Source: CAYVDB01 sp964450705 | Lineage (GTDB): Bacteria > Patescibacteriota > Minisyncoccia > Phycocordibacterales > Zambryskibacteraceae | Direction of reading: 5' to 3' | Assembly (NCBI GenBank): GCA_964450705.1 | Contig: CAYVDB010000002.1 | Location: 1 to 54,954, forward strand | Length of the DNA stretch: 54,954 nucleotides | Part shown: piece after piece, positions 16,861-23,401 of the stretch | Position numbering within the stretch: the first letter of the stretch is position 1 | Layout: each line of letters begins with the position of its first letter | Made by a program: the position numbers and the translations under genes | The notes under the pieces: generated by a model | Seen by the model: the letters and a program-made list of their open reading frames with translations, nothing else | Databases searched by the model: none | Told to the model about the DNA's origin: nothing

Positions 16861-18390
16861 ATGTCATTAAAAATCATTCTGCTTCTACTTTCTCTTGCTG
16901 CTTCGGCTGGAATTGCTTTTGGATATTTCCTTCGTTGGATTATATCTCTGGGCAAAAAAGGATCTGTAGAACTTGATATAAAAAAAATGCTCCTCGAAGC
17001 AAAAGAGGAGTCAACAAGAATAATCACTGAAGCTGAAGAAAAAGCGGAAGAAACAATTAGAGAATCTCGCGCAGAGATAAAAGAGCGTGAAGAAAAAATA
17101 GAAAAAACAGAAGAGCGTCTCATAAAAAAGGAAGACCTCCTCGACACTCGACAAATAGAAATCGACAAAGAGGTGGAACTTTTAAAAAGTCGCATACAGG
17201 AAGTAAAAAATCTAAAAGAAAAGGCTGACAGCCTTCTCGAAGAAAGAGAAGCCTCACTTGCCAGAATTGCAGGTCTTTCAAAAGATGAGGCAAAAAACGA
17301 ACTCCTGCTACAGATCGAAAAAGAATCTGAACAGGATGCTTTACTTCGTATTCAAAAATTCGAGAGATTTGCAGAAGATCAGATTGAAACTAAAGCTCGA
17401 GATATTCTTGCAACAACAATTCAACGCCTTGCCGCTTCGGTGCCTACAGAAATTATGACCACGACCGTTACTATTCCCTCTGATGAGGTAAAAGGTAAGA
17501 TCATTGGAAAAGAAGGGCGAAACATAAAAGCATTTGAGCGTGCAACTGGAGTTGAGGTGATTGTGGACGATACTCCAGGCGCTATTACCCTTTCTTCATT
17601 TGATCCGGTTAGACGGCAAGTTGCAAGAGTTGCTCTTGAAAGCCTGATCGCAGACGGCAGAATTCAACCAGCAAAAATAGAAGAGGCTGTAGAAAAAGCA
17701 AAACAAGAAATAAATAAAATAATAAAAGAAAAAGGTGAAGCAGCGGTATATGAATGTGGAATATATAATCTCGACCCAAGAATTATATCCATACTAGGAA
17801 GACTCCATTTCAGAACAAGTTATGGCCAAAATGTACTTGAACACTCAATTGAAATGGCTCATATTGCACGAATGCTTGCAGAAGAACTCGGTGCAAATGT
17901 TGTAATTGCAAAAACAGGAGCGCTTCTTCACGACATCGGTAAGGCAGTTGACCATGAAGTTCAGGGTACTCATGTAGAAATCGGCCGTAGAATACTTCAA
18001 AAATTTGGCGTGCATGAAGACGTGGTCAAAGCAATGCAAGCTCATCACGGTGAATACCCTTACGAAACAATAGAATCAATAATTGTTCAAACTGCAGACG
18101 CCATATCGGGAGGTCGTCCTGGCGCACGACGAGATACTGTCGAAAACTATCTAAAAAGACTGAAGGAGCTCGAAGCAATTGCAGGGAGCTTCAAGGGCGT
18201 TGAGAAATCATTCGCAATTCAAGCAGGAAGAGAAATACGAATATTCGTAAATCCAGATGACATAAATGACCTTGAATCAAAAAAGCTTGCTCGAGATATA
18301 GCAAATAGAATAGAACAGGAACTGAAATATCCTGGTGAAATAAAAGTTTCTGTAATAAGAGAGTCTAGGGTCATAGAATTTGCCCGCTAG
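16861..18390 (+). CDS. rny: Ribonuclease Y
   Basis: The protein has 509 residues, matching the family. One N-terminal membrane anchor (about 3-24) is followed by a long coiled coil rich in Glu and Lys (about 35-180), a KH domain with GKIIGKEGRNIK at 212-223, and an HD phosphohydrolase domain with LLHDIGKAVDHE (His357-Asp358). It is a membrane-tethered endonuclease that starts mRNA decay where RNase E is absent. The upstream gap of 271 bases holds the clpP terminator and no clear consensus promoter. Confidence 0.97.
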   Translation: MSLKIILLLLSLAASAGIAFGYFLRWIISLGKKGSVELDIKKMLLEAKEESTRIITEAEEKAEETIRESRAEIKEREEKIEKTEERLIKKEDLLDTRQIEIDKEVELLKSRIQEVKNLKEKADSLLEEREASLARIAGLSKDEAKNELLLQIEKESEQDALLRIQKFERFAEDQIETKARDILATTIQRLAASVPTEIMTTTVTIPSDEVKGKIIGKEGRNIKAFERATGVEVIVDDTPGAITLSSFDPVRRQVARVALESLIADGRIQPAKIEEAVEKAKQEINKIIKEKGEAAVYECGIYNLDPRIISILGRLHFRTSYGQNVLEHSIEMAHIARMLAEELGANVVIAKTGALLHDIGKAVDHEVQGTHVEIGRRILQKFGVHEDVVKAMQAHHGEYPYETIESIIVQTADAISGGRPGARRDTVENYLKRLKELEAIAGSFKGVEKSFAIQAGREIRIFVNPDDINDLESKKLARDIANRIEQELKYPGEIKVSVIRESRVIEFAR

Positions 18391-18413
18391 CAAGTTTTAT
18401 GTGCTGATTTTTA

Positions 18414-18427
18414 TCAAAATATGGCTC
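18414..18427 (+). repeat. Direct repeat TCAAAATATGGCTC, copy 1
   Basis: This 14-base word occurs here and at 18499-18512, on either side of the promoter for the HU gene. A 12-base core (AAAATATGGCTC) appears a third time in the leader hairpin at 30407-30418. Its function is unknown; it could be an operator-like site. Confidence 0.45.
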
Positions 18428-18429
18428 TG

Positions 18430-18457
18430 TTGCACAAAAAAGACCTTCTTATATAAT
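18430..18457 (+). promoter_or_regulatory. Promoter for the HU-family gene
   Basis: TTGCAC (18430-18435), a 16-base spacer and a perfect TATAAT (18452-18457). The leader to the ATG at 18563 is about 100 bases and holds the second AAAATATGGCTC repeat. Confidence 0.7.
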
Positions 18458-18498
18458 GTCTGCATACCTTTTTGTAGCCAAAAAATGAGCAGAGACCC

Positions 18499-18512
18499 TC
18501 AAAATATGGCTC
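18499..18512 (+). repeat. Direct repeat TCAAAATATGGCTC, copy 2
   Basis: Identical to 18414-18427, 85 bases further on, inside the leader of the HU-family gene. Confidence 0.45.
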
Positions 18513-18562
18513 GATAGGAAGAACCATGTGCCCCCTATCAGTAGTGTTAATTGGACCACCTT

Positions 18563-18835
18563 ATGAATAAAGCAAGTATTGTGGAAGCTGTTCACGAGAA
18601 AATAGGCGGAACAAAAGTTCAAGCTGAACAAGCAGTAGAAGTTATGATTGAAACGATCGTAACCACTCTCAAAAAAGGAGGTGAAGTATCTATCGCCGGA
18701 CTTGGAATTTTCTCAACAAAAACTCGCGCAGCTCGCCAGGCTCGTAATCCGAGAACTGGAGAAACCATCCAGGTAAGTGCAATGCGAGTGCCGAAGTTTA
18801 GAGCGGCAAAAGCATTAAAGGACGCCGTAAAATAA
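18563..18835 (+). CDS. HU-family DNA-binding protein
   Basis: The protein has 90 residues from the ATG at 18563 (reading MNKASIVEAV); a start 12 bases upstream would add only four untypical residues. It has the HU/IHF fold pattern: helical N-half (EKIGGTKVQAEQAVEVM), GEVSIAGLGIFSTKTR, and the DNA-binding arm region with RQARNPRTGETIQV (about 54-67) ending in FRAAKALKDAVK. It bends and compacts DNA as a dimer. A consensus promoter and a strong terminator make it a monocistronic unit. Confidence 0.93.
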   Translation: MNKASIVEAVHEKIGGTKVQAEQAVEVMIETIVTTLKKGGEVSIAGLGIFSTKTRAARQARNPRTGETIQVSAMRVPKFRAAKALKDAVK

Positions 18836-18843
18836 AGCTCCTT

Positions 18844-18881
18844 AACAAAAATCCCCTCTATAAACTAAGGGGATTTTTGTT
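18844..18881 (+). terminator. Bidirectional intrinsic terminator
   Basis: AACAAAAATCCCCT and AGGGGATTTTTGTT pair over 14 bp with loop CTATAAACTA. It lies between the convergent HU gene and the hypothetical gene ending at 18885, with T-runs in both directions. Confidence 0.9.
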
Positions 18882-18884
18882 AAC

Positions 18885-19355
18885 CTATCCTTCTCTTTGA
18901 GATTCTTCAGCTTCTGCTATTTCTTTTTTCTTTTGCCTAACAAATTCGTCCAAATCTTTATTTGGTAAAGACCAATTAATCTTTAAAAAATCAAGCACGT
19001 ATGGCAAAACTCTGTTTCCTTGGAGAAATTCTCCTGTAGTTTCTGTTACAACCTTTTTAATACGATCCCCAATATTTTGGAGGGTAAATTCCTCTATATC
19101 GCCAAACTGTCTCTGCCCACGCATAGCTGTTTCAATTGCAGTCTGAGACATTATTTGCAACTCCTTGATTTCATCTTTGGTTAAATCCCTTCGATCTTTC
19201 CCAATTTTTATTTCCATTTCAAGAACAGCCCCAGAGAGAGCTTCTATAACTGAGTCCACCTGCCCTAGAGATTCAGCAAAACTGGAGCTCACTTCTATCT
19301 CACCACTATCAGCCCTTACCCCTGCCCTCTCATATTTATCCTCGTATGATTCCAT
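18885..19355 (-). CDS. Hypothetical helical protein
   Basis: The protein has 156 residues from the ATG at 19355 (reading MESYEDKYERAG). A longer reading would run into a copy of a tRNA 3' end, so the internal ATG is preferred. It is acidic to neutral, strongly helical and cytoplasmic, with text such as KDEIKELQIMSQTAIETAM and a charged C-terminus (QKKKEIAEAEESQ). No domain is recognised. It sits between a terminator and the duplicated tRNA-Gly 3'-end copy, so it may have arrived or moved together with that duplication; this is speculation. Confidence 0.6.
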   Translation of the reverse strand: MESYEDKYERAGVRADSGEIEVSSSFAESLGQVDSVIEALSGAVLEMEIKIGKDRRDLTKDEIKELQIMSQTAIETAMRGQRQFGDIEEFTLQNIGDRIKKVVTETTGEFLQGNRVLPYVLDFLKINWSLPNKDLDEFVRQKKKEIAEAEESQREG

Positions 19356-19363
19356 GCTTTTTA

Positions 19364-19385
19364 ATTGTGCGGCTAGGGAGAATCG
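19364..19385 (-). repeat. 22-bp copy of the tRNA-Gly(GCC) 3' end
   Basis: Positions 19364-19385 are identical to 19488-19509, which cover the 3' acceptor and T-arm end of the intact tRNA-Gly(GCC) plus four bases beyond it. The two copies are direct repeats 124 bases apart. The rest of a tRNA is absent, so this is a remnant or an attachment-like duplication, not a gene. Confidence 0.7.
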
Positions 19386-19402
19386 GTCACAACTCAAGCA
19401 GA

Positions 19403-19491
19403 GCTTGGTCGCGACCCCGCCTCATATCGCTCTACGAGCAATATATTCCGGCCTTCGATTCTCTCCAGCTCACAATAACACACTGTTATTG
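19403..19491 (-). repeat. Conserved tRNA-Gly trailer block, copy A
   Basis: About 89 bases directly behind the 3' end of tRNA-Gly(GCC). It aligns along its length with 21291-21374 behind tRNA-Gly(TCC): shared GCTTGGTCGC, CCCGCCTCATA, GTATTC/ATATTC and GGCYTTCG words. The part next to the tRNA forms a perfect 10-bp hairpin (CACAATAACA/TGTTATTGTG, 19471-19493). Confidence 0.7.
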
Positions 19492-19562
19492 TGCGGCTAG
19501 GGAGAATCGAACTCCCGTCTCGTCCTTGGCAAGGACGCATTCTACCACTAAACCATAGCCGC
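19492..19562 (-). tRNA. tRNA-Gly (anticodon GCC)
   Basis: 71 bases on the minus strand with acceptor GCGGCTA/TAGCCGC, discriminator A, anticodon stem CGTCC/GGACG with loop TTGCCAA (anticodon GCC), and T-arm GGGAG-TTCGATT-CTCCC. CCA is not encoded. Confidence 0.97.
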
Positions 19563-19592
19563 AATACTCGCTATCCTAACAAAAGCACACCC

Positions 19593-19910
19593 CTATCGCA
19601 ATAAATCTTCCTTTCTCTTCGCGGCTTCGCGGAGAGTTTTTCCAAAAGCCTCGATATTATCTTCCATAAGAAAAGGGCTAGGCCTAGTAAAACCACACAC
19701 CACGCAACGATGGACAATACGAAAACCACCACTTTTTGACTCAATATCCCAAGGTTCCATCATCCCCTTACACGCCTCTTCCCTATCCCCAGGATCCTTG
19801 TCAACATGTTTACTCCAAAGACAGCGGGTACAGTGGTTTGTATACCCATCTCCAGTAACGTTTTGCCCACAATGCTCACAAGTGAAATTCTCTGTGGTTC
19901 TTTTAAACAT
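19593..19910 (-). CDS. RNHCP-domain zinc-ribbon protein
   Basis: The protein has 105 residues. Two CxxC pairs frame the N-terminal half (CEHCG at about 11-15 and CTRCLWSKHVD at about 32-42, in an NHC context), followed by PGDR and a second CVVCG near 70-74. This pattern matches the RNHCP family, small proteins of unknown function that probably bind zinc. It lies between tRNA-Gly(GCC) and tRNA-Pro(GGG), in the same direction, suggesting insertion into or cotranscription with the tRNA cluster. A nucleic-acid role is plausible but not shown. Confidence 0.85.
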   Translation of the reverse strand: MFKRTTENFTCEHCGQNVTGDGYTNHCTRCLWSKHVDKDPGDREEACKGMMEPWDIESKSGGFRIVHRCVVCGFTRPSPFLMEDNIEAFGKTLREAAKRKEDLLR

Positions 19911-19984
19911 TAAAGCAATTCTACCTTACCTATATACCAATTAATAAACCCTTCCTTTATTTTTTAGTTAAATAATTAAAGTTG

Positions 19985-20055
19985 TCGGGCTGCCGGAAAT
20001 CGAATCCGGGCCTTACCCACCCCATGGGTAAATACTGCCACTATACTACAGCCCG
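19985..20055 (-). tRNA. tRNA-Pro (anticodon GGG)
   Basis: 71 bases on the minus strand: acceptor CGGGCTG/CAGCCCG, anticodon stem TACCC/GGGTA with loop ATGGGGT (anticodon GGG), T-arm CCGGA-TTCGATT-TCCGG. CCA is not encoded. Confidence 0.95.
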
Positions 20056-20062
20056 TTTTTGT

Positions 20063-20473
20063 TTATTTTAAATCAAAATTCTTAGTTTTCTCTATCAAAT
20101 CTTCAACCGTACTCCAAGTAAACATTTTCGTAGCCATACCAGGTAAATAGGTATTTTTTACTTCATCTTGAACAGCCACTACAACCGAAATACCTTTTGC
20201 AATTGCATAACCAACTTCAAGTATCATGCCCTCACTTTTTTCAGAGGATTTCAATACCACAAAAACTACATCAGCATTAGAGAGAGTTTTAAATGCATCA
20301 AAAACATAATCCTGAGGCTTAAAATCCTTGGAACGATTTGGTAAGTCCGCATCAAACATATTACAGTAAGCCTCAAACCCTCTTTTCTGAAAGACATCCA
20401 TAAGCGGACCTAGGAAAGCAAGCAGGTTATCTTTGGTTTCTCCAGTAAACCTATAGGAAATAAAGATTTTCAT
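20063..20473 (-). CDS. Nucleoside 2-deoxyribosyltransferase-like / TIR-like fold protein
   Basis: The protein has 136 residues from the ATG at 20473 (reading MKIFISYRFTGET); an upstream reading would run through tRNA-Pro(TGG). The order of elements (KIFISYRF strand, long helix, NADVVFVVLKSSEKSEGMILEVGYAIAKG, then VVVAVQ) matches the nucleoside 2-deoxyribosyltransferase superfamily, where the Glu of the GMxxEVGYA motif is the catalytic nucleophile. Related folds also occur in TIR and SLOG proteins that act on nucleotides. It may serve base exchange in nucleosides or, as a TIR-like protein, signalling. It starts 5 bases after the tRNA-Pro(TGG) 3' end. Confidence 0.65.
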   Translation of the reverse strand: MKIFISYRFTGETKDNLLAFLGPLMDVFQKRGFEAYCNMFDADLPNRSKDFKPQDYVFDAFKTLSNADVVFVVLKSSEKSEGMILEVGYAIAKGISVVVAVQDEVKNTYLPGMATKMFTWSTVEDLIEKTKNFDLK

Positions 20474-20477
20474 TCGA

Positions 20478-20550
20478 TCGGGGCGCCGGGATTCGAACCC
20501 GGAGTCACCTGTTCCCAAAACAGGCATGTTAGCCGTTACACCACGCCCCG
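20478..20550 (-). tRNA. tRNA-Pro (anticodon TGG)
   Basis: 73 bases on the minus strand: acceptor CGGGGCG/CGCCCCG, discriminator A, anticodon stem CCTGT/ACAGG with loop TTTGGGA (anticodon TGG), T-arm CCGGG-TTCGAAT-CCCGG. CCA is not encoded. Confidence 0.97.
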
Positions 20551-20606
20551 TTCTCTCTAAAACGCGCTTTATACTATCACAGGAACGTTCGATAGACTAC
20601 ACATAT

Positions 20607-20987
20607 TTAAAGGACAATATTTTCTAAAAAACCAACCTTGATTCTTTTATGGGCCGAATCGAGACAAATAGTTATAAGATCGCACTGCCATTCCTTGTAT
20701 GCTTTTTGTTCAGAAAGATACCCCATAATTGTACTACCGAGACTTTTTCTTTTTTTCTCATGCATATTATCTTCCGGACGATAATGGTTTGTTTCATGAA
20801 TAACATCTACGACCTGAATAGTCTTAACTTCAATAAAATGAAGAATGTTCCCTTTTTGAGCAATAATATCAATTTCTCCCCAAGGTTTTTGGTAGTTTCT
20901 TTCAATGATAGTAAATCCTCTCTTTTCAATAAATTTGGCGGCAATATTCTCGCCCAAATCGCCAATTTTTCTTTTTTTTGTTTTCAC
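20607..20987 (-). CDS. yraN: YraN/UPF0102 family endonuclease-like protein
   Basis: The protein has 126 residues. The family pattern is complete: GDLGENIAAKFIEKRGF near 8-24, then RNYQKPWGEIDIIAQKGNILHFIEVKT near 30-57, in which the D and ExK of a PD-(D/E)XK nuclease fold are present. UPF0102 proteins resemble Holliday-junction-cleaving folds, but their role is not settled. It is the last protein gene of the small block between the tRNA genes, with a parS-like palindrome 36 bases beyond its start. Confidence 0.9.
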   Translation of the reverse strand: MKTKKRKIGDLGENIAAKFIEKRGFTIIERNYQKPWGEIDIIAQKGNILHFIEVKTIQVVDVIHETNHYRPEDNMHEKKRKSLGSTIMGYLSEQKAYKEWQCDLITICLDSAHKRIKVGFLENIVL

Positions 20988-21022
20988 TAGCTTTATTCTA
21001 GAGCATGTTTCATAAATAACAT

Positions 21023-21038
21023 TGTTTCACGTGAAACA
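21023..21038. promoter_or_regulatory. parS-type ParB-binding palindrome
   Basis: TGTTTCACGTGAAACA is a perfect 16-base palindrome and fits the near-universal bacterial parS consensus (TGTTNCACGTGAAACA) exactly. In other bacteria ParB loads here and spreads to organise and segregate the origin region. It lies in the gap between yraN and the next tRNA, about 27 kb from dnaA. No parA or parB gene is in the window. Confidence 0.88.
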
Positions 21039-21290
21039 TATAGGATTATTCTTTAGCTTTTAAGCCATTTTTTGCCAAAAAATACATAAAAGACTGTCTT
21101 TTATGCACATTTTCCCCAAAGTTATCCCCAATTCCTTAACTTTTATAGTTTTTGTGGTGAAATTATAGCTAAAAACAAGGGTTTATTAATTAGGGCAATG
21201 TATAGGACTTAATAAAGTTAAGGACACTCAATTTACTCAGAGAAACGGAGCTTTATGCAATCAAAAAGAACCAGCCCCAACCCGAACAAA
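21039..21290. other. Gene-free region next to the parS-type site
   Basis: This AT-rich stretch holds no open frame I can support. It contains a TTATCCCCA word (near 21123), one base from a DnaA box, preceded by a TTTTCCCCA word, and short A/T tracts (e.g. around TTATTAATTAGGGC). The 3' part leads into the tRNA-Gly trailer block. Confidence 0.5.
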
Positions 21291-21374
21291 GCTTGGTCGC
21301 AATCCCGCCTCATACCTATAGAGAGTGATGTATTCTGGCTTTCGCTTCTCCGCAAAAAATAAGCAGTTATTTTG
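21291..21374 (-). repeat. Conserved tRNA-Gly trailer block, copy B
   Basis: This copy is homologous to 19403-19491 but diverged. It lies directly behind the 3' end of tRNA-Gly(TCC). The hairpin next to the tRNA (about 21352-21377, arms GCAAAAAATAA and TTATTTTGTGC) has a different sequence from copy A but the same position and shape. Confidence 0.7.
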
Positions 21375-21445
21375 TGCGGGTAGGGAGAATCGAACTCCCG
21401 TCTACTGCTTGGAAGGCAGTCATTCTACCACTAAACCATACCCGC
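21375..21445 (-). tRNA. tRNA-Gly (anticodon TCC)
   Basis: 71 bases on the minus strand: acceptor GCGGGTA/TACCCGC, discriminator A, anticodon stem ACTGC/GCAGT with loop CTTCCAA (anticodon TCC), T-arm GGGAG-TTCGATT-CTCCC. CCA is not encoded. It is very similar to tRNA-Gly(GCC) at 19492-19562, fitting an old duplication. Confidence 0.97.
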
Positions 21446-21487
21446 AATAATCGACATTATACAAGACAACCACGCGAACGCTACCTG

Positions 21488-21559
21488 TGCACCCGGCAGG
21501 ATTCGAACCCACAACGACTGTTCCGAAGACAGTAATGATATCCATTTCACCACGGGTGC
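21488..21559 (-). tRNA. tRNA-Arg (anticodon TCG)
   Basis: 72 bases on the minus strand: acceptor GCACCCG/CGGGTGC, discriminator A, anticodon stem ACTGT/ACAGT with loop CTTCGGA (anticodon TCG), T-arm with TTCGAAT. CCA is not encoded. Confidence 0.97.
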
Positions 21560-21651
21560 GGTGCACCCCATAATACCGTTTCTCAGGATTTATTCAAATA
21601 ATTAGCCTTATTTACTGTAAAATCAATCTATTCGATGCTAATATAGTCAAA

Positions 21652-23124
21652 ATGTCTGAAACTTTTCTTATTCCCGAAGAGGTTTCACGAATAACAAAAA
21701 GACTCAAAGAGTCTTCTTTCGAAGCATATTTAGTCGGTGGATGTGTCCGAGACCTTTTTCTAGGGAGAGAGCCGAAGGATTGGGATGTGACCACGAATGC
21801 AAAACCAGAAGATATTGTAAGAATCTTTGAGAAAACTTTCTATGAAAACGAATACGGGACTGTCGGCGTGGTTGATGAGACCGTCTCTGATAAGACTTTA
21901 CAGATTATCGAGGTAACGCCTTACAGAAAAGAGGGGCAGTATACAGACAAAAGAAGGCCTGACTTTGTTTCATTTGAAGCAACTCTCGAGGATGACCTGG
22001 CTCGTAGAGATTTTACGATAAATGCTGTGGCCTTAGATTGTGAAAAAAACGTTGTCGTTGACCCATTTTCTGGCCGTACAGACATGCAAAAAGGCATAAT
22101 ACGTACAGTAGGGGAAGCCGAGGATCGTTTTGAGGAAGACGGGCTTAGAATCATGAGAGCGGTAAGAATATATTCAGAGCTTGGTTTTAAGATAGACCCT
22201 CAGACAAAAGAGGCCCTCATAAAAAAAGCCCCCTTACTTGAGCACATAGCCAAAGAACGTATTCGGGATGAGTTCTCTAGAATAATCATGTCCCAAGACC
22301 CACTAAAAGGACTCGAGATGTGCAGAGAATTAGGAATTTTGTCCTTTATAGCGCCAGAACTTACTTCTACTATTGGAGTCGAGCAGAATCAAGCCCATGC
22401 TTTTGACGTATGGACACACCTACTTAAGTCATTACAGCATGCGGCGTCTAAAAATATGCCTTTACATATAAGATTAACCGCTCTATTTCACGACATATCA
22501 AAGCCCCAAACTAGACGGTGGTCAAAAGAAAAGAAAGAGTGGACTTTTTTTGGACATGAAGTAGTAGGGGAAAAAGTTGTCAAAAAAATCCTTAAAGATC
22601 TACGCTATCCGAGGGAAACAATCGACATAGTCGGGAAACTAGTAAGATGGCACATGTTTTTCTCGGATACAGAGCAAATTACGCACTCTGCAGTACGAAG
22701 ACTTATTTCAAACGTTGGTAAAGAGCTCGTTTGGGACTTAATGGACGTAAGAGTCTGCGACCGTATTGGAACTGGCCGACCAAAGGAAAATCCTTACCGA
22801 CTTAGAAAGTATAAAGCTATGGTCGAAGAGGTCCTTGAAGACCCAGTATCAGTGGGAATGCTCAAGATAAACGGAACTGAGGTAGGGGCTATACTCGAAA
22901 TAAATCCAGGGCCGAAAGTTGGGCATATTCTGCACATTCTTCTTGAGGATGTCTTGGAAAACCCGGAACATAACTCAAAAGAGTATTTAGAAGAAAGGAC
23001 ACGAGCACTAGGGAAGCTCCCCGAAGATGAACTCCAAACATTGGGTCAAAAAAGCAAGAAAATAAAAGATGAGGAAGGGGAGCGGAGGGTTAGAAAAATT
23101 CGAAAAAAATATTGGGTTGAATAG
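21652..23124 (+). CDS. cca: CCA tRNA nucleotidyltransferase with HD domain
   Basis: The protein has 490 residues. The nucleotidyltransferase head has the motif GGCVRDLFLGREPKDWDV (about 27-44) with catalytic aspartates, then RRDFTINAVALD (about 117-128) and RFEEDGLRIMRAVR (about 156-169). An HD phosphohydrolase domain follows (HDISKPQTR near 277-285), as in bacterial CCA enzymes with phosphatase activity. It adds CCA to tRNA 3' ends, which matters here because the five neighbouring tRNA genes lack an encoded CCA. The C-terminus is Lys/Arg/Glu-rich. A -10-like TATAGT lies only 4 bases before the ATG. Confidence 0.95.
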   Translation: MSETFLIPEEVSRITKRLKESSFEAYLVGGCVRDLFLGREPKDWDVTTNAKPEDIVRIFEKTFYENEYGTVGVVDETVSDKTLQIIEVTPYRKEGQYTDKRRPDFVSFEATLEDDLARRDFTINAVALDCEKNVVVDPFSGRTDMQKGIIRTVGEAEDRFEEDGLRIMRAVRIYSELGFKIDPQTKEALIKKAPLLEHIAKERIRDEFSRIIMSQDPLKGLEMCRELGILSFIAPELTSTIGVEQNQAHAFDVWTHLLKSLQHAASKNMPLHIRLTALFHDISKPQTRRWSKEKKEWTFFGHEVVGEKVVKKILKDLRYPRETIDIVGKLVRWHMFFSDTEQITHSAVRRLISNVGKELVWDLMDVRVCDRIGTGRPKENPYRLRKYKAMVEEVLEDPVSVGMLKINGTEVGAILEINPGPKVGHILHILLEDVLENPEHNSKEYLEERTRALGKLPEDELQTLGQKSKKIKDEEGERRVRKIRKKYWVE

Positions 23125-23159
23125 AAAAACCGCCACAGCGGTTGCGGCGCGGGCGGTTT
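23125..23159 (-). terminator. Intrinsic terminator (minus-strand orientation)
   Basis: AAACCGCC and GGCGGTTT form an 8-bp stem around a GC-rich inner part that can fold further. In the minus direction it is followed by T5; in the plus direction only three T follow. It starts right after the cca stop and would end a minus-strand transcript coming from the structured region at 23160-23345. Confidence 0.75.
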
Positions 23160-23345
23160 GAGGAAAAGAAAGAGTTGCCCAGTAGGTAGCGCGGAAGGAG
23201 TTATATCTAATGCATAAAGGGTGGAGATATCCATAGCCCTTGGTCGCGCGTGTCTACCAGAGAACCTTTCGAGAAAGCTTTCTCCCGAAAGAACTATTGT
23301 TTCGAGCTTTTGTCCTTGAGACTTCCGCTGAAACGATCTGGAGAA
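23160..23345. ncRNA. Candidate structured RNA of unknown family
   Basis: No reading frame is supported here, yet the gap is unusually GC-rich and rich in pairing arms: GGTAG-CGCG (23185-23193) with CGCG-TGT-CTACC (23247-23258); inside it AGGGTGGA (23218-23225) with TCCA-TAG-CCCT (23230-23240); the nested CTTTCG/CGAAAG (23266-23271, 23286-23291) around GAGAA-AGCT-TTCTC; and ATTGTTTC (23296-23303) with GAAACGAT (23330-23337). The flanking terminator points to a minus-strand RNA, while the last helix has a wobble that pairs only in a plus-strand RNA, so the strand is open. I could not match it to RNase P, SRP, tmRNA or 6S RNA. Confidence 0.45.
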
Positions 23346-23382
23346 AGTATATCACCAACATAAAAGACATTAATAATAATTC

Positions 23383-23391
23383 TGTGGATAA
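23383..23391 (-). promoter_or_regulatory. Perfect DnaA box away from oriC
   Basis: TGTGGATAA reads TTATCCACA on the minus strand, the exact DnaA-box consensus. It is isolated, between the structured region and the xth stop, about 24.6 kb from dnaA. Its role is unknown; a single 9-mer may also occur by chance. Confidence 0.5.
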
Positions 23392-23401
23392 CTAATGTCT
23401 T

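Noticed and set aside
19369..19468. A second, broken tRNA gene next to tRNA-Gly(GCC)
   Set aside because: Only the last 18 bases of the tRNA match; the sequence in between has no anticodon arm of correct size. It is treated as a repeat.
20063..20473. A TIR-domain anti-phage defence gene
   Set aside because: The GMxxEVGYA motif fits nucleoside deoxyribosyltransferases as well or better, and no defence partner gene (for example SIR2, Thoeris or CBASS) is near.
23160..23345. RNase P RNA, SRP RNA, tmRNA or 6S RNA
   Set aside because: None of the diagnostic conserved stretches (for example GAGGAAAGUCC, the SRP GGAAG tetraloop region or a tRNA-like 3' end) could be matched with confidence.
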